DNA of 64,000 nt from Oligoflexia bacterium (GTDB taxonomy: Bacteria; Bdellovibrionota; Bacteriovoracia; Bacteriovoracales; Bacteriovoracaceae), in the NCBI GenBank assembly GCA_015232355.1, contig JADFZW010000002.1:124001-188000 (forward strand), given 5' to 3'. The notes beneath the pieces were generated by a model that made no database searches, had not been told where the DNA came from, and saw nothing but the letters and a program-made list of their open reading frames with translations. Shown piece by piece: positions 17,752 to 27,097 of the stretch. Numbering within the stretch: position 1 is the first letter of the stretch; each line of letters begins with the position of its first letter. The position numbers and the translations under genes were made by a program.

Positions 17752-19332
17752 TTATTTTTTTTGGGCCAACCTTTGAAGTTCACTCTTAATTAGTGTCTCG
17801 GCCGTAGATGGAATTACATCCCAAGCAATTTTTTCGATTATTAATTGACAATGTTTTTTTATTGATTCATTTAAATACGATTCAACCATACTAGATACAT
17901 CTTTTTTTATTTCAGCTTTTATTTCAGCAAGAATGGACTTTCTAATTTCTTCACTATCAATATTATTTTCAACACTGGCATCAAGTGTATTATCGTCATC
18001 ATTTAAATTATGTTTTTTCATTTGCTCAGCGACCATCTCAACTTTTTCACTTAATTTAGATACAGATAGAATAGGATTAATTTCCTCTACTCCAAAGACG
18101 TCTTTAAAGTTTTTGATTGAATCTTGAGTTAGGTCATCGTGAGAAATAATTTCTGTTGATTTAAAGTTATTTTCGAATTCATTTTCATACTTAAAATAAT
18201 CTTCAACTGACTCATCGTTATCATTGATATTAACATTTATATCTGTAGCTTCAATATTTGATTTAATATTTCCAATGTTAGATTGCTTATTATTAATTTT
18301 ATCTTCGTTATTCCAAAAATCATCTGTTGATAATTCATCTTTAATTTTGTCTTCTAAGTTGATTAAATTTTTAATCTTTTCTGGCTGACGCCCACGCTTA
18401 CTAAATTCTATATCGTTATCTATTTCATTAATTTCATTAACATGACTGCTGTTACTAATACTTTCAATATCAGTTTGTACAAGCTCATCGATAGGAATTA
18501 ATTTTGATTTAGGTTTATTTACCTCTGGAGAAATGAATCCCATGTCTGGATATTCTAAATCATCACTATGTGGAAGAACAATTGCAGTATTATCTTCTTT
18601 ACAGTTTTTCTCATTAAGTAGATCATCATCCGTGATTTCAGTTGTTGTTGTTTTATCAGTTACTGTGGAAACAGTTGTTGTAACAGTTGATGATGGAGAC
18701 ATTTTAGGAGGAATTTCAAAGGATTCTAAGTTTTCAGTGAAAGATTTTGAGTTATTTAAATTATTAATATTAGATTTTGTTTTATTATTCGTTAGCATTG
18801 GAGGTATTTCAATCCCCCAAACATTAGAATCATTTTTTTGAGTTATGTTAATATTATTTTTTGTAACATTTTTTATCATCCAACCACTTTCATCATCTCC
18901 ATCTTCTTCTTCATTAACATTCTCTTTAACATTTTCGTTATCGTTTTTATTATCGTTATCGTTAGATTGTTGTAAAATTTTAGCACACGTGGATAAAAGA
19001 GATTCTGAATCAAATGGCTTATTGATTTTCCCTATAGCGCCAACTTCCGTTAATGATTGTTCATTTATTACGTCAAAAGCACCATACATAACTAAAATTT
19101 TTGATTTTGGACGAATTTTTTTGATCTTTTTTATTAGTGAATAACCACTATCTTCTGATGAGAGATTGAAATCGAGTAAAATTAAGTCAAAATGTTGATT
19201 AGTTACTTCTGAAATACATCTATTCTCATCAAGTGATTCGATAATTTCAAATTTTTTTCCATCTAAAATTATCTTTACAACTTTTTGTATCGTAAGACTG
19301 TCGTCGGCAACAAGAATTTTATATCGGGACAT
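17752..19332 (-). CDS. Response regulator with long linker and C-terminal helical module
   Basis: Residues 1-120 form a receiver domain: LVADDSLTIQK, phospho-acceptor Asp54 in ILLDFNL, and INKPF with Lys105. Then follow about 300 residues of Asn/Asp/Glu/Ser-rich, probably disordered linker. The last 70 residues are charged helices: AEIKAEIKKDVSSMVESYL, a middle segment, and EKIAWDVIPSTAETLIKSEL. The closing IAWxVIPxxAExLIKxEL pattern is one I associate with delta-proteobacterial receiver proteins and resembles the C-terminal oligomerising helices of polar organising proteins; that comparison is inference. There is no DNA-binding or enzymatic output domain. The gene lies downstream of the FHA/PP2C operon but 185 bases away, so it probably has its own promoter. 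Confidence 0.75.
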   Translation of the reverse strand: MSRYKILVADDSLTIQKVVKIILDGKKFEIIESLDENRCISEVTNQHFDLILLDFNLSSEDSGYSLIKKIKKIRPKSKILVMYGAFDVINEQSLTEVGAIGKINKPFDSESLLSTCAKILQQSNDNDNKNDNENVKENVNEEEDGDDESGWMIKNVTKNNINITQKNDSNVWGIEIPPMLTNNKTKSNINNLNNSKSFTENLESFEIPPKMSPSSTVTTTVSTVTDKTTTTEITDDDLLNEKNCKEDNTAIVLPHSDDLEYPDMGFISPEVNKPKSKLIPIDELVQTDIESISNSSHVNEINEIDNDIEFSKRGRQPEKIKNLINLEDKIKDELSTDDFWNNEDKINNKQSNIGNIKSNIEATDINVNINDNDESVEDYFKYENEFENNFKSTEIISHDDLTQDSIKNFKDVFGVEEINPILSVSKLSEKVEMVAEQMKKHNLNDDDNTLDASVENNIDSEEIRKSILAEIKAEIKKDVSSMVESYLNESIKKHCQLIIEKIAWDVIPSTAETLIKSELQRLAQKK

Positions 19333-19517
19333 AAAAAGTTCCTGAAAAAATATCCTACCACTTAGATTCTATTACTTGGGCATTTGAGTATTTTACCCAT
19401 GTGCTCTTATTTAAAATTTTATCAATAACTTATCAAAATAAGCAACAAGGAAAAAATATTGTATTATTTGATTATAAAGTAAATATATCATGTTTTTGAC
19501 TTTAAAATTTTATATAT

Positions 19518-20255
19518 TTAAAATTGCAATAATATAGTAGTTTGATTGTCTAAATTTCCTCTAGTATTTGCCGTTTCGAATATTTTTTCAACCACATGGT
19601 TATATTGATTGTTTGATCTAATTATGAAATTAACCAACTCATTTGGTTTTATTCTGGAGTATGCTCCGTCGGTCATCAATATAAACAAATCACCTTCACA
19701 AATTTTTACTTCTCTTGTTTGCAAATGTAATTCTTCAAAAAGGCCAAAAGCGCTTAGTGGTGTTGTTTTTAAGTATGAATTATCTCCACTAAGTGGATAG
19801 ATACCAATAGTATCTTCGTTCACTATCTTTAGCAATTCACCATCTCTATATAAATAACAAAGACAATTTCCTACTGAAACAAAAGTCATTATATCTTCAG
19901 ATAAAGAAGTAACTATTGAAGATGATCCTGCTCTCATAGATAAATCAACTTTTTTATTTTCTTTGAATAATAATTTCTGAGTAAAATGCATGGCATTTAT
20001 TAGAGCATTCCCTTCAAGTAGATATTTATAGCTGTAATAAAATGGCATTGTAGAATCAGGATCTTCTATAACTTTAGAATAAAAATTGCGAATGTTATCC
20101 TTTAATACTGAGACACATTTGTCTCCTATACCAGGCCCTCCAAATCCATCAAATATCATAAATAAATCATTCATTAGATCTAAATCATAACCATCTTCAT
20201 TTATATTTAAGTATGGTCCTTGATCAGTTTTGGCAGCATAACTTTTAAGTTTCAC
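19518..20255 (-). CDS. PP2C-family Ser/Thr protein phosphatase
   Basis: A small (245-residue) metal-dependent phosphatase. Visible PP2C motifs are NINEDGYDL (motif 1), MIFDGFGGPGIGD (the DGxGG metal site), SVGNCLCYLYRDGEL, ILMTDGAYSRI and DNQTTILL at the end, so the metal-binding aspartates are kept. It would remove phosphate from Ser/Thr residues, the modification that FHA domains read. Its ATG overlaps the stop of the two-FHA gene by four bases (ATGA), pointing to translational coupling. It is the last gene of the tadC-FHA cluster. The matching protein kinase is not in the window. Confidence 0.85.
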   Translation of the reverse strand: MKLKSYAAKTDQGPYLNINEDGYDLDLMNDLFMIFDGFGGPGIGDKCVSVLKDNIRNFYSKVIEDPDSTMPFYYSYKYLLEGNALINAMHFTQKLLFKENKKVDLSMRAGSSSIVTSLSEDIMTFVSVGNCLCYLYRDGELLKIVNEDTIGIYPLSGDNSYLKTTPLSAFGLFEELHLQTREVKICEGDLFILMTDGAYSRIKPNELVNFIIRSNNQYNHVVEKIFETANTRGNLDNQTTILLQF

Positions 20256-22933
20256 TTAGCTCCTCCTCCAGCACCACCAGCACCACCAGTAGCACCAGCA
20301 GCGTTTGCAGTACCTCCTCCAGCTCCAGCTCCTCCAGTGGTAGATAAAATTGTTGCAGCATCGGGATAGTTTTTTAATTTTTCTCTAGCCTTTTTATAGT
20401 AAACACTGTCGACAGGTGCAACTTGCTGAACTTCTAATAATTTTTCCTTTGCTTCATCAAAGAGACTTAGAGATTCTGAGATAATTGCTTCTCGATATAC
20501 TTTGCGAGCTCGAAAATCAAGCGTCTCTTTGATGTCGTTTATTTCATTTAATGCTTCTAATTGAGTTGGATCAACTTTTAATACTAATAAATAACTATCG
20601 TATGCTGCCTTTAAATCTTGTCCTTCCTTTAAAGATCGAGCCTTACCCAACAAAGGATCAACCCTGTTTTTTAGTTGATTTTTAGCATCGGTCAACATTT
20701 CCGTTGCCTCTTTTATTAAATCTTCATCCATATCTTTTATTTGTAAAAATTTTTCTAATCGATCAATGGCGAGAAACCATTTCTTTTTTAAATAGAGTCC
20801 TTTACTTTCACTCATTGATTGAACTTTTCTATTTCGTTCTGCTGCTTTCTGTTCTTTTTCAACCGCAATTCTTTCTTGTTCTTTTTTCCAAGCGCTCATT
20901 TCTAATCTTAACTGAGGTACATCAGCTTGTTCTGGATCAATCTCTAGTATTTGATTAAAAAGTGCTTCTGCAATTTCTGATCGATGTTCTTTAACTGCTT
21001 CGTTTGCCTTTTTTAGAAGTTCATCTACTTTTTTCTTCTTGATCGCTATTTCCATTTCTTTTTGTTTTCTTTTATCAAGTTCAACTATTTGTTCATACCC
21101 CTCTTTAATCAATTTTTTAAGTTGACCTGCCTCTTTGTAACCATCTTCAGATATCTCGAATATTTTATCAATCTCTTGTTTTGCTTCACTATACATTCCT
21201 TTATCATAATAGCTTTTGGCCAGAATGTACTGACCTTCTAGATACTCTTTTTCCTCTGGGGTTAATTTCTTTTTCGGTTTAATTGGTTTGCCGTCCTTAC
21301 CTAATTTGACATCTTTTCCATCTTTCCCACTCACACCACTTCCACCATCTTTTCCAGCAGCATCTTTTGCATTCTTGTCTACACTTGTTTTTGTGGGATC
21401 ACCTACTTCACTATCTTTTTTTGCTTGTTTTTCTGTCTTCGCACCATCTTTTTTATCTTTTGATGATTCCTCATCACCAGTCATCATTACATATCCAAGG
21501 ATTACAACCGCCGCTACAATAAGAACTTTCTTTCTTTTTGCTGGATCTTTTAAGATACTGCCACCACTTGCCTCAGTAGGTGTAGCCGCCCCTCCAGCAC
21601 TAGCACCAGCAGTAGTTGAATCAGCAGTTGCTCCAGCAGCAGCTGATGCCTCTCCATCTGAAAAACTCACCTCTTCTTCTACTATCTCTTCAACTTGAAT
21701 TTCTTGATTTTCTGCAACCGGCATTAATCTGTCTTCCTCAGCATTCAAAGTTTCAGATTTGACCATTAAGGTGAATGTGGTACTTCCAATTATAAATTCA
21801 TCCGAAGGATGGAGTTCAGATTCATTAATTCGCGCTCCATTCAAGATGGTACCATTTGCAGAATTGAGATCCTCCAATGTAACACCAATTGCATTTTTCT
21901 TAATTACAGCATGAACTGTTGAAACTTCTGGATCTTTTAAAATAATTTGACATTTTTTAGGATCTCTACCGATGAATGTCTCTTTTTCTTTAATGGCATA
22001 ATTATCATAGGGAGCATATTCTCCAAATATTTTGAGGGTGAATTCTGCAAAGGAAGTAAATACTTTTGTACTGCCATCGCCATCATTACTTCCATTATTA
22101 ACATTACTACTTTCTGTGTTCTCTCCTACACCATCATTAACACTTTCGCCCCCACTACTTCCATTAGTTTCAGCAGGTAAATTTTCATTGTTAGTATCCT
22201 CAATATTTCCTGCATCGCTATTACCATTTAAATTGTTTTCATTTAAATTACTTGATTCTAGAAGACCATTATCACCTGAGTTCATTCCCTCAACTACTTC
22301 CAAACTAGAATTATCCGAAGAAGAGGATGAGGAGGAGGAATCAGCTGAAAAAATATCACTGTCACTATCAATGTCACTATCACTGTCACTATTTGTAGCG
22401 CTAGTGTCAGCATTATCGTTCTTTTTTTTCTTCTCATTTTTATTATTTATTTCACTCTTATCCACTTTAGAGCTTTCAGTATGTCTACTGTTATCAACTG
22501 ATAAAGAAGAGGGTGAAATGCTTTCACTAACATTCGTACTAACATTTGCGCCTATATTATTAATATTGGTAGCACTTTTATTGGTGTTTGTGTTTGTATC
22601 TATGTTTGTGCTTGTGCTTAAGCTTGGCACTTTGATAAAGATATGAATAGTATAAGGGCCAATGATGATGATATCACCACTTTCTAACAATTTATTATCG
22701 TGATTTTGACCATTAATAATTAGAGGTGACAATGTTGAGGATTTTCTAATTTCCCATTTTGGGCCCCGCTTAGTAATGATGGCGTGTTGTCTGGAAATTT
22801 GTTGATTATCAAGAGAAACATGGCAATCCTTGTTTCTGCCAATAAAAAATTCAGCTCCATCGGAAGCAATTCCGTCTTCTTCCAGATCTACGCTGGTTAT
22901 CTCTTGATTACTTTGAAATACACTTAGTTTCAC
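20252..22933 (-). CDS. Membrane protein with two FHA domains and C-terminal TPR-like region
   Basis: Architecture by residues: FHA1 about 28-100 (IGRNKDCHVS, ISRQHA, NG), a Ser/Asn/Asp-rich linker to about 290, FHA2 296-391 (IGRDPKKCQI, VSTVHAVI, SANGTILNG), an Ala/Gly stretch, one membrane helix at about 468-484, a lysine/glycine-rich segment, then about 320 residues of amphipathic helices resembling TPR units (LAKSYYDKGMYSEAKQEIDKI), and a Gly/Ala tail. FHA domains bind phosphothreonine, so the N-terminal half should be cytoplasmic and the TPR half periplasmic. FHA1 has Ser-Arg-x-His in the binding loop; FHA2 has Ser-Thr-Val-His, so its Arg is missing. The gene overlaps its upstream FHA neighbour by 26 bases. 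Role inferred: a scaffold at the envelope. Confidence 0.8.
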   Translation of the reverse strand: MKLSVFQSNQEITSVDLEEDGIASDGAEFFIGRNKDCHVSLDNQQISRQHAIITKRGPKWEIRKSSTLSPLIINGQNHDNKLLESGDIIIIGPYTIHIFIKVPSLSTSTNIDTNTNTNKSATNINNIGANVSTNVSESISPSSLSVDNSRHTESSKVDKSEINNKNEKKKKNDNADTSATNSDSDSDIDSDSDIFSADSSSSSSSSDNSSLEVVEGMNSGDNGLLESSNLNENNLNGNSDAGNIEDTNNENLPAETNGSSGGESVNDGVGENTESSNVNNGSNDGDGSTKVFTSFAEFTLKIFGEYAPYDNYAIKEKETFIGRDPKKCQIILKDPEVSTVHAVIKKNAIGVTLEDLNSANGTILNGARINESELHPSDEFIIGSTTFTLMVKSETLNAEEDRLMPVAENQEIQVEEIVEEEVSFSDGEASAAAGATADSTTAGASAGGAATPTEASGGSILKDPAKRKKVLIVAAVVILGYVMMTGDEESSKDKKDGAKTEKQAKKDSEVGDPTKTSVDKNAKDAAGKDGGSGVSGKDGKDVKLGKDGKPIKPKKKLTPEEKEYLEGQYILAKSYYDKGMYSEAKQEIDKIFEISEDGYKEAGQLKKLIKEGYEQIVELDKRKQKEMEIAIKKKKVDELLKKANEAVKEHRSEIAEALFNQILEIDPEQADVPQLRLEMSAWKKEQERIAVEKEQKAAERNRKVQSMSESKGLYLKKKWFLAIDRLEKFLQIKDMDEDLIKEATEMLTDAKNQLKNRVDPLLGKARSLKEGQDLKAAYDSYLLVLKVDPTQLEALNEINDIKETLDFRARKVYREAIISESLSLFDEAKEKLLEVQQVAPVDSVYYKKAREKLKNYPDAATILSTTGGAGAGGGTANAAGATGGAGGAGGGAK

Positions 22934-24026
22934 CTTCGTCTAATCCCATTAACTTTTCTATTTCTTTAATATTTGTTTCTGCATCTAAAAATCTTTGATC
23001 AGTAGGATAATTTTCTAACAATCTTAAAATTGCACAATACTCAGTGATTGCACCGGAATATCTTAGAGCATCTCTAAATCTTCTACCCATGATAAAGTGT
23101 TTTTTTATATCTTCATCTAATTTTTGCAGAGTTTTGTCTCTGTAATAACTGGCGCGAGCATTTTGTGGACTTAAAATTAGTGCCAAATTGAATTCACTTA
23201 TTGCTCTAAAATAATTTCCTTCTCTTGCCTCTCTTAATCCTCTCAAAAAAATTACATTTAAGTTTCTTTCTAATTCCTTATCCTCAGATGCTTTTTTCTT
23301 CTGAATTAAAGAATTTACTTCTGAAGAAATATCCTTGCCTTTTGGAGCTTTATCTTTATTTGGATCTTTTTCTTGATCAGTAGCTTCTTTATCATCCATA
23401 AATATAAAGCCACCCAACACTGCTACAACTACTAAAACCTTCATTTTTGTCTTACTATCTAATCCAGCAAATTTTTGAAATAATGATGAAGATGGTTTTT
23501 CATCAATATCTTGAGCATTTTCATCTCCTGTGTTTGTATTTAATTCATTATTGCTGTTGCTGTTGCTATTGTTACTGCTATTATTTGCAACACTATTTGC
23601 TCCTGGAATTTCTGGTATGGATGGAAGACTTTTACCATCAGCTGATTTTAGTAGAGTCAAATTTTTTTTATTATTTACATTAACAATGTTATATTTAAAA
23701 ACAGTTTGGCCAATAATGACTTTATCACCATCTCTTAGTTTTTGTTGAGTTACCTTTAAATCATTTACAATTACTCCATTTTGTGAACCCAAATCAGTTA
23801 TAGTATAATAATTTTCAGTCTTGACTAATTCTGCATGTTCTCTTGATGATTTACCATCAACAACTTGTATATCTGCTTCATTACTTCTTCCAATCACTAA
23901 ACGATCGGCAGTTAAAAAGAATGATTCGCCTTTTTTGGCCCCACTTAAACACAACAATCGATAATACTCTCCCTCCTCTTTAGGAAGATTGAAATTTTTG
24001 AGAATAAGTACTTTTTGTCCGGCCAT
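22908..24026 (-). CDS. Membrane protein with FHA domain and TPR-like region
   Basis: FHA domain about 23-115 with the complete phosphothreonine-binding set: VIGRSNEADI (Gly46-Arg47), GKSSREHAEL (Ser61, Arg62, His64), and SQNGVIVND (Asn83-Gly84). After an Asn/Ser-rich linker (including SNNSNSNSNN, about 150-160), one membrane helix at about 195-210, a Lys/Asp-rich stretch, and C-terminal helices resembling TPR (GLREAREGNYFRAISEFNLALILSPQNARASYY). The helix and following charged segment match the layout of the next gene's product, so the two look like paralogues. It sits 6 bases after the FHA-sensor gene and overlaps the next by 26 bases, so it is cotranscribed. Confidence 0.82.
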   Translation of the reverse strand: MAGQKVLILKNFNLPKEEGEYYRLLCLSGAKKGESFFLTADRLVIGRSNEADIQVVDGKSSREHAELVKTENYYTITDLGSQNGVIVNDLKVTQQKLRDGDKVIIGQTVFKYNIVNVNNKKNLTLLKSADGKSLPSIPEIPGANSVANNSSNNSNSNSNNELNTNTGDENAQDIDEKPSSSLFQKFAGLDSKTKMKVLVVVAVLGGFIFMDDKEATDQEKDPNKDKAPKGKDISSEVNSLIQKKKASEDKELERNLNVIFLRGLREAREGNYFRAISEFNLALILSPQNARASYYRDKTLQKLDEDIKKHFIMGRRFRDALRYSGAITEYCAILRLLENYPTDQRFLDAETNIKEIEKLMGLDEGETKCISK

Positions 24027-24032
24027 TATTTA

Positions 24033-25589
24033 TTATCCTTCTTTTACAAATGTTATAAAGAATGCTTTAGCAAAATTATCTTTACCAATTAGGGCCGTCA
24101 CACATATTTCATGAGCATGACCTTGAAATTCGTAATGTCCTTTTTGGCAGACACCACCATTATTTGCAGATTGATCACAAAGATCTATTACTGTTGCTGC
24201 AAATCCTTGATCGCGAGCAACGTCTAGTAAACTCATATTAGCGCCAACAGTCTCTCTTATTCCAATTAAGTCTTCCGCCACTGTATTTATATTTTGGATT
24301 AATTTTTCAGAGTTTAAAATCATTGCCGGCCCAGTTGATCCTAAGAGAAATTCCCTTAAGATTCCTACATATTTTCCATCTTGTTCTATATCTGCATCAC
24401 TTGCGGTGGCCATTCCTTGAGACTCTTGATACTTTTGTAAAACAGTATTCATAGTTCCAATCAATGGTTTTAATTCTACAAAGTGATATTTTTGAGTCAC
24501 CTCTTTTTGTTTTCCTCTCATAACTTGATCGATTTGAAATCTTAAATCATCTATATGTCTTAAGGTCAGATAATAAACTATAGCAAAAAATATTATGGCC
24601 ACACCTAAAGATGTAGCAAATGCTTCTAAGTATGCTTTGGAGTTGTTGGCCGCCTCTCTCACTAATGAAGATGGTGCAAATTTGATAGCAATTATTCCAA
24701 CTGTTTCCTCTACTCCAGTTTTTACATTGAATGCTTGAATACTTTTGGAAATTCCGTAAGTGCCATCTCCTAAATTTTTTGCTCCTTTCTCTTTTCCTTT
24801 GTTGGACAATTCTTTTGCATAAATAGAAAAAGGATCTGTGATAAATTCATTTATTTTTCCCAGTGGTCGCACGATTCTTCCATCTACATCAAATAATTCA
24901 TGAGATTCTACTCCAGATTCTGATTCTAGAAATTTTGTATCAATACTATCTAAATTTTTTCTTGCCAAATGAATTGCATTTAAACGTGCAATATCGTCAG
25001 TATAATGAAAACCACGAATGGCAATTTCAGACATTAAAACATTTTTGTTATCCATCAACACAGGAAAAATAGTTAAAGTTATAGTAGCAACGATAAATAA
25101 TACTAAAGTGACAGCTACAATTGCTCTCCATTCATACTCTTTATTGAAAGTATAAACTATTGGCATTAATTTATATTTAAAAAGGTGCATCACTTTGCCA
25201 GCAGGAGATGCGGGCATATCAGGAATTTCTTCTACTGGATTATCTTCGTCGCTCTTATCATTTTGTTTAACGACTTTCTTTTTTATAATCACCTTTTTTT
25301 CAACTACATAAACCAATTGCATGATTACATTAGGTAGAGCAATTTGATCTCCATTTTTTATGGTCATTTTTTTTACAATTTTTTTATTTACAATTGTCCC
25401 ATTGGCACTACCTAGATCTTCTAAGAAGGCAGCATCTTGAGTTACAGTGATTTTTAAATGATTTTTAGAAACACCTTCTAATGGTAATTGTACTTTACAG
25501 GATCCATCTCGACCTACAACATTTTCCCCCTCTACAAGTGGGAATTCTTTGCCTCGTAATTTCCCTCCAACTACTACTAATTTAAACAT
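24033..25589 (-). CDS. FHA-domain membrane sensor with extracytoplasmic loop and PAS-like C terminus
   Basis: FHA domain at residues 1-95 (VVGRDGSCKV, VSKNHLKI, SANGTIVNKK; the usual Ser-Arg-x-His is Ser-Lys-x-His-like). Two membrane helices at about 155-177 and 322-342 enclose some 145 residues that look like a periplasmic sensor domain. The segment after the second helix could be a short HAMP-like linker (RHIDDLRFQIDQVMRGK), and residues about 405-518 look like a PAS-type domain (LGSTGPAMILNSEKLIQNINTVAEDLIG). There is no kinase, cyclase or transcription domain, so output must be by protein contact. It overlaps DUF192 by 13 bases and belongs to the tadC-PP2C operon. Confidence 0.75.
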   Translation of the reverse strand: MFKLVVVGGKLRGKEFPLVEGENVVGRDGSCKVQLPLEGVSKNHLKITVTQDAAFLEDLGSANGTIVNKKIVKKMTIKNGDQIALPNVIMQLVYVVEKKVIIKKKVVKQNDKSDEDNPVEEIPDMPASPAGKVMHLFKYKLMPIVYTFNKEYEWRAIVAVTLVLFIVATITLTIFPVLMDNKNVLMSEIAIRGFHYTDDIARLNAIHLARKNLDSIDTKFLESESGVESHELFDVDGRIVRPLGKINEFITDPFSIYAKELSNKGKEKGAKNLGDGTYGISKSIQAFNVKTGVEETVGIIAIKFAPSSLVREAANNSKAYLEAFATSLGVAIIFFAIVYYLTLRHIDDLRFQIDQVMRGKQKEVTQKYHFVELKPLIGTMNTVLQKYQESQGMATASDADIEQDGKYVGILREFLLGSTGPAMILNSEKLIQNINTVAEDLIGIRETVGANMSLLDVARDQGFAATVIDLCDQSANNGGVCQKGHYEFQGHAHEICVTALIGKDNFAKAFFITFVKEG

Positions 25590-25996
25590 ATAAATTCTAC
25601 CTTATCTCCATGGTTGCTATTATCAAGATTATGATTATGATTATGATTATGATTATGGTTATCAACAACGACTTCTGATTTTAATTCTAAAACTCGTCTG
25701 GCCCTAAAATAGAACCAACTTATTCTCCAAGGACTCATATTCTTAATTATTTTTATAATGGTATTGTTTTTATCCAAGAACAAAACATCGATATTAAATT
25801 GCATAAAGCAAGTATGAATAGAAGTACATGATTCTATTAAGAGTCCATCGAATGGTTCTTTATCTAAAAACGTTTTCATCTCTTTTTTAAACATTAAACC
25901 AAGGAGTCGATCAAAAAAACCATCTGCAATTATAACATTATTTGCATACACTATATTTTTTGTAATATTAATTGCCTTGTATCTTTTAATCTTCAA
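25577..25996 (-). CDS. DUF192 family protein
   Basis: A 139-residue protein with the DUF192 features: FFDRLLGLMFKKEM near the N terminus, ESCTSIHTCFMQFNIDVLFLDKNNTIIKI, then SPWRISWFYFRARRVLELKSE. DUF192 proteins are small beta-rich proteins of unknown function, often near secretion or pilus genes. The conserved TxxMxxFxIDVxFLD pattern is kept (CFMQFNIDVLFLD). The C terminus carries an unusual HNHNHNHNHN stretch produced by five perfect GATTAT repeats (bases 25627-25656). It lies between tadC and the FHA-sensor gene and overlaps the latter. Confidence 0.82.
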   Translation of the reverse strand: MKIKRYKAINITKNIVYANNVIIADGFFDRLLGLMFKKEMKTFLDKEPFDGLLIESCTSIHTCFMQFNIDVLFLDKNNTIIKIIKNMSPWRISWFYFRARRVLELKSEVVVDNHNHNHNHNHNLDNSNHGDKVEFICLN

Positions 25997-26030
25997 AAAC
26001 TAACTCCTTAACTTGTTTACTCAACAATTT

Positions 26031-26939
26031 TTACTCAATAAATTGTAATGCCATCGGTGCGGCGATGATTATAAACACCGCTGGAGTAATTAAAAATAAC
26101 ATCGGAAATAATATTTTAGTTGCCGCCTGGGCACCTGCTTTTTCTGCGATAGCTGATCTTTTCTGTCTTACATCTCCAGAGAGAGTTTTTAAAATAGGTC
26201 CGATGGAAGCACCTACTGAATCAGCAGCAATTAAAGTCGCACAAAATGAAGCTGTCTCTATAATGTTTGTTCTCCATGCTAACTTTCGAAGCGCCTCAGC
26301 TCTAGCGGAACCAAGTTTTACTTCTTTCAATAAGATCTCAAATTCTTCTACCAAAGCATTTGGTGGTGCCTTTGATACCACTTTAGAAATAGCGGCCAAA
26401 AAATCTAAACCCGCTTCAACTGAAAGTGCTAGCATATCAATCACAAAAGGCATTCCATTGATTAAGTCTTTTTGACGTTGTTCAATTTTACCTCTAATCC
26501 AAATGTCTGGATAAAAGTATCCTGCAACACCAACCAGTGGTGAAATTGAAAGAGGCCAATCATGCATTTCAGTGAAACTTCTAATTGCTAAAAATAAAAT
26601 TGGAAATCCAATGATTAAGAATAATTTGAAAGCATAAAAATCATCTGGAGTGAGCGTATCTGTGAGGCCAGCATTGGCCAATAACCTTTGATATTTTTTT
26701 CTAATTTTTTGCTTGTTTTTCATTCCCGCAACTATGGGACTGACATATCTTTTGAAAAATGGACGTGAGTATTTTAAAATTGCGCCTTCATTTGACTTTG
26801 AGGTCTTTGTACCTGCTTCTTCTAATTTTTCTGAAGTTTTAAATTTTTCTTCACTAGTTAAAACAGAGATGGCCACAATGTAAGCAGCAACTCCAATTAA
26901 TATTAAAGAAGCATAAAATAACAGACCAGTTACGGCCAT
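26031..26939 (-). CDS. tadC: Tad/Flp-type secretion inner-membrane protein TadC (T2SF domain)
   Basis: A type II secretion F-domain protein of 302 residues. It has an N-terminal membrane helix (about 5-27), a cytoplasmic basic stretch KQKIRKKYQRLLANAG, two or three central hydrophobic segments, the TadC-typical GMPFVIDMLALSVEAGLDFLAAI, and a C-terminal pair of helices (FPMLFLITPAVFIIIAAPMAL). TadC with TadB forms the inner-membrane platform driven by the TadA ATPase for Flp pili or related secretion. Neither tadA nor tadB is in the window. It is the first gene of the FHA/PP2C operon, with a strong GGGAGG ribosome site. I infer a regulated platform whose other parts lie elsewhere. Confidence 0.88.
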   Translation of the reverse strand: MAVTGLLFYASLILIGVAAYIVAISVLTSEEKFKTSEKLEEAGTKTSKSNEGAILKYSRPFFKRYVSPIVAGMKNKQKIRKKYQRLLANAGLTDTLTPDDFYAFKLFLIIGFPILFLAIRSFTEMHDWPLSISPLVGVAGYFYPDIWIRGKIEQRQKDLINGMPFVIDMLALSVEAGLDFLAAISKVVSKAPPNALVEEFEILLKEVKLGSARAEALRKLAWRTNIIETASFCATLIAADSVGASIGPILKTLSGDVRQKRSAIAEKAGAQAATKILFPMLFLITPAVFIIIAAPMALQFIE

Positions 26940-27097
26940 ATACTTTTTCCTCCCTCTTTTTTATCGTTATATTAACTCATTATCCTCTATATTCTATATC
27001 GATATTCTATATCGGTATTTTATCGGTATAATGAGACCATAATTATATCATAGAGTTTATGTTGGATTTTTTTAATAATAGGGAAAGAAATGCTCTG

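Noticed and set aside
21288..22646. Long hydrophobic, Ser/Pro/Leu-rich frames antisense to the two-FHA gene
   Set aside because: These mirror the low-complexity Asn/Ser/Asp and Gly/Ala-rich regions of the FHA protein and lack ribosome sites.
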